64,000 bases of DNA from Paracamarosporium sp. OC-R06-R3. Taxonomy: Eukaryota > Ascomycota > Dothideomycetes > Pleosporales > Didymosphaeriaceae. Location: assembly GCA_019828545.1 (NCBI GenBank), contig JACVRA010000529.1:1-64000 (forward strand), in the 5' to 3' direction. This document shows, in pieces, positions 1 to 11,203 of this stretch (positions within the stretch are counted from its first letter, which is position 1; each line of letters starts with the position of its first letter). The notes under the pieces are model-generated. The model worked only from the letters and a program-made list of their open reading frames with translations. It had not been told where the DNA came from and did not search any database. Both the position numbers and the translations under genes were made by a program.

Positions 1-161
1 GATATCCTTATCTGATCCGTACTGCGTACGGACAGTATCCGTTATTTCGAAAATGATGTCTAAACTGTCAAAGCCGTGGTGGTCATATTAAGACCATCTT
101 AAAATTTATTACCCAAAACGCGAGGCCGTAATTCGTGAAAGAGTTTTCCATACGGATGTGC

Positions 162-1511
162 CTAATTCTTGCGAAGTGGTACTGTTCGCACTTCTTCGCC
201 TGCTTTGATCACCACAGCTTTGCCAATTCCAATACGTACCTGCTCCGTGCTCATTCTATCATCCCAATGTTCATTCGACTCATCCGAGCGCATTGAATGT
301 CTTGAAAGTCTTGTATTGTTTTTATCCTTTTTAGCTTTGACGGGATTTAATCCTATTACACTTTCGGTGTCGCCTCTTCTTGTCTTTGTCACCCCCTGTA
401 CGGTAGGAACATGCTGCGATGATCTAGCGGTACCATATTCGGAGAATTTATCACGTACGTCCGTATATATTTTGCGGAAGAGGGGACGGAGAATGGCTAC
501 CGAGGCTGCGACGATGCCGGTGCCTGGTTCGGCAGTAGCCCATATTGTGGCTTTTATCGAGGCAGCTGGCTAATGATTAGTAAATTGCTAATTGTGTATG
601 TACAGTCACTAGAAACCTTATTGCGTTCTGTTTCATACCAAGATACGCATTACTGTGTTTAAACTTCTGAACCAATGCTATAACATGGAGACTTACTAGA
701 TACACTGCCTTCGAACAAAAGACCCTTCAGATATATCATCCTCATGAAGCTTGATATGGATCCTACAGCGGCGAAACCCATGACTATGCCTACTGAGATT
801 TTCGAACGGCGATCCATTGTGCTATCAAGCAAGATGACGATAGGAATGAGAGTAAAGACCCAGTCGGCTATGACATTTAACATGCCGTAAATGTAACCTG
901 TGCTTAAGATGAACCAGGCAGGGGCACAATGTTTTGTGCGAGCGCCCAGGAGGCTATCGCCAAGCTTAGACGGGTTCCCACATACGAAAACGGTGGCGAA
1001 AAAATAAAAAACACCATAGAGAGCGGAAATCATGAGGACCGTTTGAAAAAGGCGTGTTTGCCACGGTTTGGTGAGGAGCCGAAGGAAGAAGAAACCAAGG
1101 GAGATTTTGAGGAAGGTTGTGGTGAGAATGTAGAAGATTTCGCTCAATTGAACGTACTGTATGACTGTCAGTGACTGTAATGGGGGTCCAAGTAACTGAC
1201 TTACAACGAGAGCTTGCAGAACTTCCACCCTAGTGAATTGTTGGTGTGCCGCACCTGCCATTGTTATCACCAAGATAAATGCGCAATAACACGTAAATAG
1301 ACACTATAGAGGCATGAGCCGAACTCTTCAATATATTTAGTTGACATACCAGTGCCATGACGATCATGGCATCGTCGAGTCCAGGTGATTTGGTGATGCC
1401 CATTCGCACCCATATTCGCAGAGCGACCGTAGTCCAAGTGGCAAGCAGAAGCACAACAACCAGGGAAAAGGTCAGCTTTCCTAACGCAATGATATCTTCT
1501 GAATGTGCCAT
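162..1511 (-). CDS. PTH11-type rhodopsin-domain membrane protein
   Basis: Integral membrane protein of the fungal rhodopsin-domain family (PTH11-like, PF20684 type), thought to act as plasma-membrane receptors coupled to G-protein signalling. Exon 1 starts at the first in-frame ATG (1511) and holds one helix followed by RIWVR and a DDAM motif, the usual loop after helix 1. The main exon (down to 697) gives the SEIFYIL..LKISLGFFFLRLL helix, a conserved Cys (VFVCGNP) and the helix before MDRRSKISVGIVMGF. A clear intron (696-566, GTAAGT..CAG) joins it to the last exon (565-162) with the family signature TIWATAEPGTGIVAAS..LRPLF and a polar cytoplasmic tail. The first intron is not resolved: donor 1349 (GTATGT) fits acceptor 1196 in frame and gives 354 aa, but that removes helix 2, so another splice or a damaged gene is possible. 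Family call is confident, the model near 1200-1350 is not. Confidence 0.75.
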
Positions 1512-3263
1512 ATCTAGCTGGATGTGAAAAGTTCGCACGCACAGCAGTGTGTTGAGGAACAGACAAATTGGCTTATGCTATAAACACTTGCGACGGCATA
1601 TATGGATGTCACCAGGAAACGAAACCCCACGGCAATTATCAAGCCGTGCTCGCCTCCAGCAGACTATAACCAGATTCCCGAACCTTAACAGCTTCATAGC
1701 ACCGTAGTCTCGGATGTCATTGGCCATGGCACTGCCCAAGAAACTAGAAACTTCCGGATGTGTGCATTCAAACAGATGTTGTCTAGAGATTCACATGGGG
1801 TTGGCGAATGGTCTGGCCTTGCTGGTTTACGTCCTATGTCAAAGTGGAGAAACGAATGTGACACCGTGCTGCTAGTCGATGACTGCTTGTGAGAGGGTTG
1901 CTATCTGCGTAGAATGATTGGACATGGTGAGGACAATCGTGTTTCGAATCACGACGTACATTGTATACCATCCCATACACTTTGAAGGTGGTATAGCAAC
2001 AGAAAGGCCGGATCCGTAACCAGTCAGTCACTGCACCTGAGACTAGTAGCTAATTGTCGCGTCACATTTTAGAGAGCTCTTGAGGACCATGCTTGAGCAA
2101 GTGTCGGTATCTTGACTGAAGAACCGTGGATGCAGTGCCGTACCAAAAGGTGACGATTATCTGAAGGCTTTCGCGTTTCGGCACCATCCATATGTCTGTC
2201 GACCTGACGTTTCGAGCGCCGTTTGGTGATGTTCGGACCGTGGTAATTCCCTGTTTCACACGTGCAGCGAAGCTACATCGGAAAGCGGATCAGGTTCTCA
2301 ACGTTGCCGAGCCTTGCTAAGGGTGATCGGATGTACTGAATACCGTTGTGTAGTCTGTGCGCTATTGCCAAGACTTTCCCGATAGACTAGGTCAATAGTT
2401 TTTCCGAAACTGATGAGTTTTCTTCTTCCTCGTTTCGTCCTTTCATGATTCCACCTCCATGTTTACAGTTGCATCAGCGCATGCCAATTCTGTTTGTTGT
2501 TCCATGTACTCTTATATGGGGCTTAGGAACCATGCAGGAAGGCTACCACTCTAAAGATGATTCGTGGATTGCCCTACAGAAACTATTTCGCTTTTACCAC
2601 ACAGAATAGTATTCGTATAATTTATGACAGAGGTCACGCTTAGATTCCTCGGACTTCAAGATGAAGCTTGGTCGTGGTTGCGACCTTGTTCTACAGCTAA
2701 ACCGGAAGCAGATCACGAACGACTCATTTTGCATCAATAGGTATGTGTTCATTGCACATCCTTTCTTTTCTATGATTATTACACAGCATTTCACAGACCT
2801 GTACCGTAACATCCGTGTGGAAACAAGCTTGGAGACCTAATGAGACAACTGTATCTGGTTTTTTTAAGCGGTCAACATCGATATGCCGGAAGCTGACATT
2901 TCTCGACCAGACATCAAATGAGTGAAGAGGCCTCTGCAGCCGATTACTCGGCGACAGGCATGGAAGCCACTGAGACAACGCCACCATTTGGCTTTGTCGA
3001 TTTCATTATTCAAAATCACTGTGTAGGAACCGGTCTCGTGGTTCCCCCTCGATGGCATTGTGCCACGCGCAAACATTCATTGTTTAAACCTAAATATATC
3101 GCTCATTTTGTCTCTAATGGCTGTTATTGCACAAAGATACCTTCGTGATCGTGAGGATGCGTTGTGATCTAACTTGCATCTTCAATAGATTAACTTTGGT
3201 CAAGTACATATACTTTCAATTGTATTCTTCAATTAAACTCGAAGAACACCTTAGTTCACTAAC
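1512..3263. other. Intergenic region, no gene recognised
   Basis: About 1.75 kb between two outward-facing 5' ends. Open frames are short, lack codon bias and do not continue across plausible splice sites. It should contain the promoter of the PTH11-type gene (right side of that gene) and of the plus-strand orphan that starts at 3264. I see no repeats or RNA genes. Confidence 0.5.
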
Positions 3264-6200
3264 ATGGTTCGCCGTTCTCCTCGACTGCATTCTGCTGCTT
3301 CGTCGGCATCGCCGGATCGACGCTCGTTTAAGTCGACCCGGAATTCTGTCGTCGGAACACCCGGCCAGATTCTGCGGCAGCCCAGCGTTCGTCGTGCAAG
3401 TGATCTCATCGACCCTAACCTACTCGATAATTTTGATTGGGCCAATGGATTTGATACTGAATATTATGATCCAGGTTACGAGCAACAGGTAGGAGACGGA
3501 ACGGCCTTGGATAGCCATGCCTTCCAGGACCAAAACGGTGGACTTCAGTTTCTGAATCCTGACTATCCCAACTATGGGAATGAATATATCCACACCGCTT
3601 TGCCAGGGAGTCATGTTCCTTTCGACTTTTGGGAGAACCCAGGCGTTGCGGTGCCTGGCACTCCACATGCCATAGCATTTCCGTTCGACAACCAACAACC
3701 AGATTTATCGATGGACCACCTACCAGGAACAGTTGAACTTACTCTGGTCAATTTCAACGGTCGAAAGAGGATGTTACGACAAGACCGGGCGGATGCGATG
3801 AATGCATTGTTCTCTGGAGCCGAACCCGAGGTAGCGTTGACGGATGGGAGGCGTACTCTTGTGCCCAAGTCCCCAGCACTTCAGAAGCGTCAGCTTCGTG
3901 GACAGATGTTGTATGATGATCCATACATGGGTACGGAGCTTGTTGACCCGTCACTGCTTGACCACAGCGGATACAACAATAACTCTATGTATCCAGATCC
4001 TACTGCGAATTCTGGCGATATTGTTGAAACTTACGAACCACAGCCTAATTTGCAGAGCACCTCTCCCCAAGGCGCTGCTTCACCTGGTGGTAAATCAAGC
4101 AAGCGCGTCCGATCTCACCAACCTCAGTTCGATTATGAGCAATTGACTTTCCAGCCGAGCCACAGTATCAGGGTTAGCGGGCCTTCTCAAGACTTCGCCT
4201 CTCTGGGGTTTGATACTAACGCGTTCAAGTCACCCTTGGCTGCTACACGTAGCAGCAGTATATCCACGTATCTATCCCGGAATGACTCATCTGAGCGTAA
4301 CCGCAATGATGCCTACACAACCTCCAAGAAAAAGAGCCGCCTGCGAAAATCGTCTGCATCTTCTGACAAGGGAGTTTCTGTTTTTAATCGCGACATAAAT
4401 CACCAATACCAGAAGGCCAAAACGTGCAATTTCAATCCCCGCGTTCGCATCAATCCAAAAACGAAAGGTGTTACTACGCGGACCGCCAAGATAAATGAAT
4501 ACGATCCACGTAAATTCTATACATACTCGAATCATCCGCTTGGTACTCTGAGCCAGCCGTTTGGCGGAGATTGGAAACATCCAAATGGTCGATACGTACA
4601 TAAATACCGGGATTCCTCGTTGGGGGATGGTGTCAATGGTGAGATCGCGATCTACGAGCTGGACGACCGTGAAATGCCTGCTGACAAGATTTGGGACTTC
4701 ATTATGAACTATCCATATAACCGCAATACATTGAAACTTAGAATCCAAGTTGCTCCCGGTGACTCCGGACGCCGGTACACACATAATGCCGACAAGTGTC
4801 GTTTCGCCGAGTGCCCGAATCGCGAGGCCAATTTGAATGCTACTATCAAACATGGATGGTATCGTGTCGCTTTCGATGAGCGTAGCGATGATGAATATGA
4901 TCCATTTGCGGCCTGCTGCGGCTTTGTGCACTTGTACTGCATAGAGCGTTTCCTGGATTTCGAGTACATTTGTCGTAAAGCTAAAGTTGTGGTTGATTTC
5001 CGCGCACACCTCCAGAACGAACCCAAAGGGATTTTTGCTGCCGCTTTCAAAGACAAGCAGATTCAGTCGGGCCAACTTGCCGAAACCTTCATTCGGTTCG
5101 CCCGAGCAAAGCCAGAAGGCAACGTTTCTCGTCAACGAGGCGATAGGTTAGGTGTACGTCGAATGGAGGAATTTTCAGGCTATCCGGTCCGTGAGGATTA
5201 TCTAGGGAAAGTCTGGGACGCAGCATATCCTTTTAAATACACACTGAGCTACCACATGATGCTGCTCATGGAGCACAATCGACCGCCTGCCCAACTACAA
5301 CAATTTGCTAACAACGGTCTTGGTCCTATGCAACTTAGCGTTCATCGTGGTGATCTGGGCATGTTTGCTGAGGCTCACATTCAAGAGGGGAAATTCAAGA
5401 AGCTTACCAAGGCCAGGGGCAGGGCAAAGGGCAACGGCAAGAAGGTCGCCGAAATGTATACCTTCAATAGCAATTCATCGTTCGATACCGAGGTCCGTGA
5501 AAGGGTCGAGCGGGCTAAGAGAGTATTGAAGCAAAAGTCCTTGAACTGTCGCGTGAGACGTATGGCGCCTAAACAACCCGAAGAAGATGTTGACTTTGAG
5601 GGATATAGTATCGTTCAGTCCGGGAAGGATCCTTGGGACCTGGATGACGATGAGAGCGACGTCGAGGACGCCGACATCAGGCCTGCGCGTGGTACGCGTC
5701 GAAGCAAGCGTAACATTGGAAAGCAACCAAACTACCGTGACGAGCCTGAGGACGGCAGAGACGACCGGCACCAGCCTGGGCCATCGCCCAAGCGCAGGCA
5801 TTTTGACAAGGAGTACCAACAGTACAATGATCAATATTTCGCCAACCAGCTGCAGTACGAGAACTCGCAGCAAAACATCGACCAGCGTTATTTGAAAGAC
5901 AGCTATGCACAGCGTGGATACCCAGAACACTATCTAGATGAGTTACAGCACAGACGCTCCCCCGTTCCGCACCTGGGATACCTCCGGACTCAGTCCTACC
6001 AACCCGACACGAATCTTCAACCATGGCAACTCGTGAACTACACTGCGCATGACCAAGGATTTGAGCACCCTGGCCCGGAAATTAATATGGCACACTCTCC
6101 ACGCTCGCCAGAGCGCAAGCGTAAGCGCTCTTTACGCGGTGACGAGCAGCCTAGCCATCGCAACAACCCTCAATCTCCTAAACGCATACGCTTTGAGACT

Positions 6201-6500
6201 GAGGTCCAGTCCGCAAGGTCCAATCGCCGCCTCTCGAGCATCGCAAGCGCAAGCCACTCAAACAGCATCATGCGGCGCCCGGACTCACGTACACCTTCGG
6301 CCACTAAACGCCATGCATCTTTCAACTATCAGCCCGTCAGCCAAGAAAAGACATTCAGTTCTGACGCGCCACCGAACGTACAGCCGCGGATGATCAAGGA
6401 GCTTGAGGATGCCTCCAATGTACAGCGGAGCTCAAAGAAGGATGAGTCTCTTGGACGCACGCTGCGCTCAGGCCGGTCGTTGGGCTCGACCTCTGAGTAA
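3264..6500 (+). CDS. Orphan 1078-aa protein with central Cys/His-rich region
   Basis: Long single-exon gene, ATG at 3264. I do not recognise the family. The N-terminal third (about 1-370) and the C-terminal third (about 770-1078) are polar, Ser/Pro/Gln/Arg rich and probably disordered, with many basic clusters of nuclear-localisation type (KKKSRLRK, RKRKRS). The middle (about 380-680) looks folded: NPLG/GGDWKHPNGRYVHKYRD, then a Cys/His group consisting of KCRFAECPN (C-x4-C), HGWYRVAFDE, and DPFAACCGFVHLYCIERFLDF followed by YICR. Spacing suggests a metal-binding or disulphide-free treble-clef-like fold, but this is inference. No signal peptide or membrane helix. Function is unknown; the layout resembles large nuclear proteins of unknown role found in Pleosporales. 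Confidence 0.85.
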   Translation: MVRRSPRLHSAASSASPDRRSFKSTRNSVVGTPGQILRQPSVRRASDLIDPNLLDNFDWANGFDTEYYDPGYEQQVGDGTALDSHAFQDQNGGLQFLNPDYPNYGNEYIHTALPGSHVPFDFWENPGVAVPGTPHAIAFPFDNQQPDLSMDHLPGTVELTLVNFNGRKRMLRQDRADAMNALFSGAEPEVALTDGRRTLVPKSPALQKRQLRGQMLYDDPYMGTELVDPSLLDHSGYNNNSMYPDPTANSGDIVETYEPQPNLQSTSPQGAASPGGKSSKRVRSHQPQFDYEQLTFQPSHSIRVSGPSQDFASLGFDTNAFKSPLAATRSSSISTYLSRNDSSERNRNDAYTTSKKKSRLRKSSASSDKGVSVFNRDINHQYQKAKTCNFNPRVRINPKTKGVTTRTAKINEYDPRKFYTYSNHPLGTLSQPFGGDWKHPNGRYVHKYRDSSLGDGVNGEIAIYELDDREMPADKIWDFIMNYPYNRNTLKLRIQVAPGDSGRRYTHNADKCRFAECPNREANLNATIKHGWYRVAFDERSDDEYDPFAACCGFVHLYCIERFLDFEYICRKAKVVVDFRAHLQNEPKGIFAAAFKDKQIQSGQLAETFIRFARAKPEGNVSRQRGDRLGVRRMEEFSGYPVREDYLGKVWDAAYPFKYTLSYHMMLLMEHNRPPAQLQQFANNGLGPMQLSVHRGDLGMFAEAHIQEGKFKKLTKARGRAKGNGKKVAEMYTFNSNSSFDTEVRERVERAKRVLKQKSLNCRVRRMAPKQPEEDVDFEGYSIVQSGKDPWDLDDDESDVEDADIRPARGTRRSKRNIGKQPNYRDEPEDGRDDRHQPGPSPKRRHFDKEYQQYNDQYFANQLQYENSQQNIDQRYLKDSYAQRGYPEHYLDELQHRRSPVPHLGYLRTQSYQPDTNLQPWQLVNYTAHDQGFEHPGPEINMAHSPRSPERKRKRSLRGDEQPSHRNNPQSPKRIRFETEVQSARSNRRLSSIASASHSNSIMRRPDSRTPSATKRHASFNYQPVSQEKTFSSDAPPNVQPRMIKELEDASNVQRSSKKDESLGRTLRSGRSLGSTSE

Positions 6501-9113
6501 GCCGACGTGGCGGCCTCGTGGCGGTAGAACTAGGCGTAAAAACAAAGATGAAGTGCCACATGGCTGGTTCGCGGCTTCACAATCGACCTGGACGATGCAG
6601 ACTGCTACCTCGCATTACTGTTGTCCTTTCTACTTCTTGTTTAGTGTCGTTAGCAAGCGAGTCGAGAAGTCCTAGGTCGCTTGTACTTAACGTATTGCTT
6701 TTAAGTTATGTTCAGTTCTAGATGGGATATTAACCCTTTGCTAAATGGCTTCCTGCATAATCCTAAAAGCATAATTATTAGGCACCGTATTATGGCCTGT
6801 ATCACGGGGTGGCACAAGCCACAATAAGTCTCCAGACTGTCCTCGTGATGAGTCTGCAGGAAAGGCCTATTGTTGGACACCATCTTTACGTAGATATATC
6901 GCGCTTTGTTATATTTTGCGTCAATGTGCTGTTTGTCTGTTCTTTACTTTTTCCCTTGCTCTTCTCTTTTTTTTTTATGTATGGAATTCGAGCTATCTGC
7001 AGCCTCTTTACGCTCAGCCTCATCATCAACAAAAAATCACTGCATGGCCAGACCATTGTCGGACAAAAACACCTTGACCAACGTCTTAGAATGTATTCAA
7101 CGTTGATTCGATATGCCCACCTCGGGCACATTCGTTTCTCTGATGGTAGACAGAAAGAACAACCCATAAAGTGGCGTATCGACAAAGCAGAGTCTAGGTA
7201 ATCTTCGGCTAGGATAGTGTGCTTGATAAATTAACTTCTTAAGTAATGAGTAGTATAGTATTATATTTTGAGACGCTCCGTGAAAATGATTGTGTAGCCT
7301 GGGTAGTAGGAAGGGCACATGCGCGCGCTTGAGCCGCCAACGGCCTCTGATCCCACAGCATGACATTGTTTGATCGACCACCCGAGGGCAATGCCCCGTC
7401 GTAATCTTTGACAGTTTTAGCATCTCTCAACCTCAATGACATTGGCATTTGCCTGAGCGTCTGCTTTTCACTATGGCCCTGCCAGAGATCTTGTGGCCAG
7501 CAATCCCGGCCTCGCAACGCATGATTGCTAATGGAGGGTACCTTAACGGGCCGTTAACACCATGTGTGGGGTTACTTCCGCTGGTCTGGTTTTCACTGGG
7601 TATTGAAGGGCCATTGATCGGATCCCTTTAGTAGAGTCAATGCTGCACGAAGTGGAGGAAAAAGCGGCGTGGTCAATGTGACACAGGTTGCCCACGCCGG
7701 ATGCTCGCTGCATCTGAGGAAGCGATAGCGCAGCTATGTACGCTGCGCGGCTGGGGTGTAAACTTTACCAGCACGGCTCTGTTGAAAGAACAGGTCGTAT
7801 ACCGGAAGGAAGCGGTAGCTCTGGCCTCATGTTACAGCCACTTAGGACTGCATGTCTCACATGATTACGGCACACGAGCTGCTCCTCTAGCTCCTCTAAC
7901 TTCTTTCCAGGAATGGCGCGCTACCGATATTGGAGTCTGGGGTAGTGGTCAGGGACAAAATGGGTTATATTATCCGCATAAACGAGGCTTTCAGGTACGT
8001 GGCAACAGCCCTGTCCAACATATGGAACCTAGCCCTAAGTCTTCTAGAAGGTCCGACTTGAAACCATTGATGTAAGTGACAGCAGCAGTGAGTAATGCGA
8101 GCATGAGGACGTCCCAACAGCCTGGTGTGACTTGTTGGCGAAGAAGAGGAAACTGCATGAACATGTCGATCCAGAAAAAGAGTGGGTGGGCAACTCATCG
8201 GCGCTGAAACGAGCCCATGGCATCCTCATCCTCGCCGAACTTGGATCATGGCCTAGCATTCACACAGCGCAGGACCGCGGGACCTGGGCAGTGCTGTGAG
8301 GCGTGCCGAGGGGATGTGGTGGGGAGAAGCCGGCAGCAGCGGCATGCAGCAGGAGCAGCATTTGGCATCGAGCAGACGCCAGAGCATCCCGCTTCATCCA
8401 GGCCGGGCCATTGGCGTTTGCCATGCTGCCATCGGAGGTGTTCGTGCAGTGGGGGCTTGGGGCTGGGGGCTCTGATGCGCGAAACTCCATCTGCCTCACA
8501 TGGCACATCAGCCGAAAAGAGCACCGGCCACATGGCGGACAGCCACCCCACTCTCCTTCGACGCATCCTCCCAAAACATACTCTCGCTCCAAGCCAACGC
8601 TTCAATGGGCCATCCCTTTGCACCTGCATATCTGCACCCGATATTGGGATGGCAGCGTAGCAGCTGGTGGCCCCGTGGCGTTCTCTGTGACACGTCCTCG
8701 CCGTGCGCGCTCCCCCCTTCACGCGTCCAGCGCCCTTCCTGACCTCCCGACCATGTGACACAAGCGACGCATCTGCTCGGCAGCAGCCGAATGCTCCCTT
8801 GCCGCCCATGCTGTTGCTATACTTGTCTGCTTTGCCCTCTTTACCGACCTACTTCCCTCCATGCGTGCATTCAGACGGCTGGCCCCATCAACTTCACACA
8901 TCGAGCCGCTCACTCAACAAGCATCCACCTTACAGTGGTTCATATGACGAGCTTGTTCACCGTACTTCCGCTGTCTCGGTACTTCCCTGTGCTGGTGTTC
9001 TTCTCCTAGTGTTTCCCCACGTTTCCATCTCTTTATCAAGAGCGCCGAGCCTGCATGTCGACACCTTAACTTTCTTCTTTCGATTCTGCCTGGGGCACCT
9101 TAGCATGCTCACG
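6501..9113. other. Intergenic region and long 5' leader of the 7TM-RGS gene
   Basis: No gene supported over 2.6 kb. 6501-8200 is mixed AT-rich sequence with a T-run near 6970. 8200-9100 is more GC-rich, then pyrimidine-rich, and leads into the 7TM-RGS start; open frames there on both strands lack recognisable products and look like chance open frames in GC-rich DNA. Probably promoter and 5' untranslated region. Confidence 0.45.
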
Positions 9114-11203
9114 ATGGCCCCCCTTCTGGTTCCGCGAACTCTCGACGGAGGTGATTCAAACTTTGATACTCCCGGAATCATCTACATCGTGGCCGCCATT
9201 GTCTACACCGTCATTCTCGCTGTCGAATTCTTCCTTCTCTATCGCCAACGCTCGGTATTCTGTGTCCGGCTTCGGGGTCTCGAAATTGTCTTTACGTCCG
9301 TGTCAATGCTTCATGTCTACCTAGTCTTGGTGATGCTGGTCTATCCACTGAACGGTCGATGGCCTTGTTCGGCAGAATTTTGGGTTATGTCCATATTCCT
9401 CCCATTAGGAATGGCCGTCTTTCAAGGTAGGTATCCTGTCCAAACTCGCATCTCACATCTGATTATATATAGCCTGCAATGCAAGAGTCCTCAAGGCCTA
9501 CGAGAGCCAGCGTCGGATGAAGACAGACTTCCTAGCAGGTGCACGCAAAAAGCGACTCTCCTGGACACCAAAAGGGTTTTTTGAAGCTTGGCTTGGCCTT
9601 GATGCTGCAGCCAAGGTCTATGTAGGCACGATTGTTGGACTGATTATCTCGGTACGTGGCTCTCACAGCTCCTCACAGTAAAGCATTAGGACAATGGTTT
9701 GGCACCTGTCTTGACCTTGCAGAAACACCGACAGCGATACCGTTTCCAGGATTTTAACGTGGACCTGCAAATTCTACCTTGCTGTGTCACTAACTGCGAC
9801 AGTTGTTTCCCGCAATTGCCCTCTTCTTCGGCTCGAGACGCTTCCATGCTACGTATGGTACTTTCGGACCCATTGTAGGCCCGCGAGAATGTCGCAGAGG
9901 AGCCGAATGGTGAGGCTCCACAACAGAACAGTGACCGTTTTGGTAGCTAACTGCTCTAGGGTTCCATCTATTTTTGTTCAGCTATTCTGGACTGCGATCG
10001 TAGGCCCTTGGATTCTGTGGAAGATCCGAAATGTGAACGATGTGCACTATTGGGCGTGGCAGACAAGGCTCGCAATATTCGCGGGGTAGGTAGAACTCTA
10101 TTCTTGCACCTGCATGAGCTAACAATTGGTTCAGATTACCCGGCACTCCCTTGTGGATCGCCTTCACTCACGGAGAGATCCCAGGGATGAAGACCATAAA
10201 TAACTTTTTCCCTGCAGCAGGCTGGTAAGTGTTCACCTTGCGCCGGCTCCGTCTAATTCCGTGATATTTTTACTTTTGGGGTCGTTTGCGATCTGTAGCA
10301 TTGTTCGTGTGTAACGGTTGCAGACAAGCGCAATTGCAGGCTCGGCCCGTGGCAAATGTTCTCTTGTTGCTTTTTGTGACCCGGCGGCTATGCAGTAAAG
10401 TGTATCGCTAACATATGTTCTGATGCAGGTTCATTCCCTCCCTGGTCGTATGTCAGCAGGTACTCATCTTAATACCGTTACGGGACGCCGCCAAAACTCG
10501 GACCGCACAGCGAGCATCTCTCTCTGCATCGACCGACACCGACTCGCTCACTTCCACTCCTTCAAATACTTCCGAGAAATCTCCACACTCTATACTAAGC
10601 AGAGAGCTCAAGCCCAAGGCTAGCATGCAAGCCCTAGAGTTCAGCATCGAACATAACATTGAATCGCTCATTGAATGGACGGCATCGCGCGAGTTCACTG
10701 CTGAGAACACCATATTTCTTCGCGAAGTACGTAATTTCAAGAAGAAATGGTCATCTCTACGCACCGTAACAACCGCACAAAGGCGTCAGATGCACACGGA
10801 AGCTTCTCTCATCTTCTTTACCCTCGTAAACCCATTTACTGCAGAAACGCCTATCAACATTGAGTACAAGATCTTCAAGAAGCTTCAAGTGCAATTCGAA
10901 GGCATGGAGTACGATCCGTACATGCCAAAGCGAAGCACTAGTCCCACAGATCCAATGTCGCCGATTGAAAGGGAGAACGTAGTATGTCCGTGGGAAAACA
11001 CATTAGATCGTCCTGCCAGTATCGACTCAAGCACGAGCGGAGCGAGTGTGTCGAGTACCTCGAGCACGAAAAGCCTTGTACCCAGTCAGTTTACTGAGGA
11101 AGTCTTTGACCCGGCATTCGAGAGCATCAAATACCTTGTTTTCACGAACACATGGCCGAGGTACGTCGACGCGGAGATGGCGAACAGTCCACGTTCACCG
11201 TAA
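9114..11203 (+). CDS. Seven-transmembrane protein fused to an RGS domain
   Basis: Six exons read in one frame: 9114-9426, 9473-9651, 9803-9909, 9960-10085, 10135-10224 and 10429-11203, giving 529 aa. Introns have GT..AG borders and branch sites such as CTAAC before 9803 and 9960. An in-frame ATG at 9105 would add three residues. The N-terminal half has about seven hydrophobic segments: IIYIVAAIVYTVILAVEF, LEIVFTSVSMLHVYLVLVML, FWVMSIFLPLGMAVF, VYVGTIVGLIIS..ALFFG, IFVQLFWTAIVGPWILW, a short one before WIAFTHGE, and FIPSLVVCQQVLILIPL. The last exon has an RGS-type helix bundle: ALEFSIEHNIESLIEWTASREF, then MHTEASLIFFTLVNPFTAETPINIEYKIF and FDPAFESIKYLVFTNTWPRY. RGS domains speed GTP hydrolysis on G-alpha. 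The architecture matches the 7TM-RGS class (GprK/MoRgs7-like) and plant RGS1. The 151-nt second intron is the least certain. Confidence 0.85.

Noticed and set aside
17..31. Perfect short inverted repeat (CCGTAC-TGC-GTACGG) at the window start
   Set aside because: Isolated 6-bp stem; no transposon end, terminator context or second copy seen.
4287..5135. 282-codon open frame antisense to the 1078-aa orphan
   Set aside because: Hydrophobic-looking shadow of the sense codons; no motif, and the sense frame clearly has the coding character.
8246..8809. 187-codon minus-strand open frame and overlapping plus-strand frames at 8200-8800
   Set aside because: GC-rich stretch gives open frames on both strands at once; none shows a domain or splice continuation.
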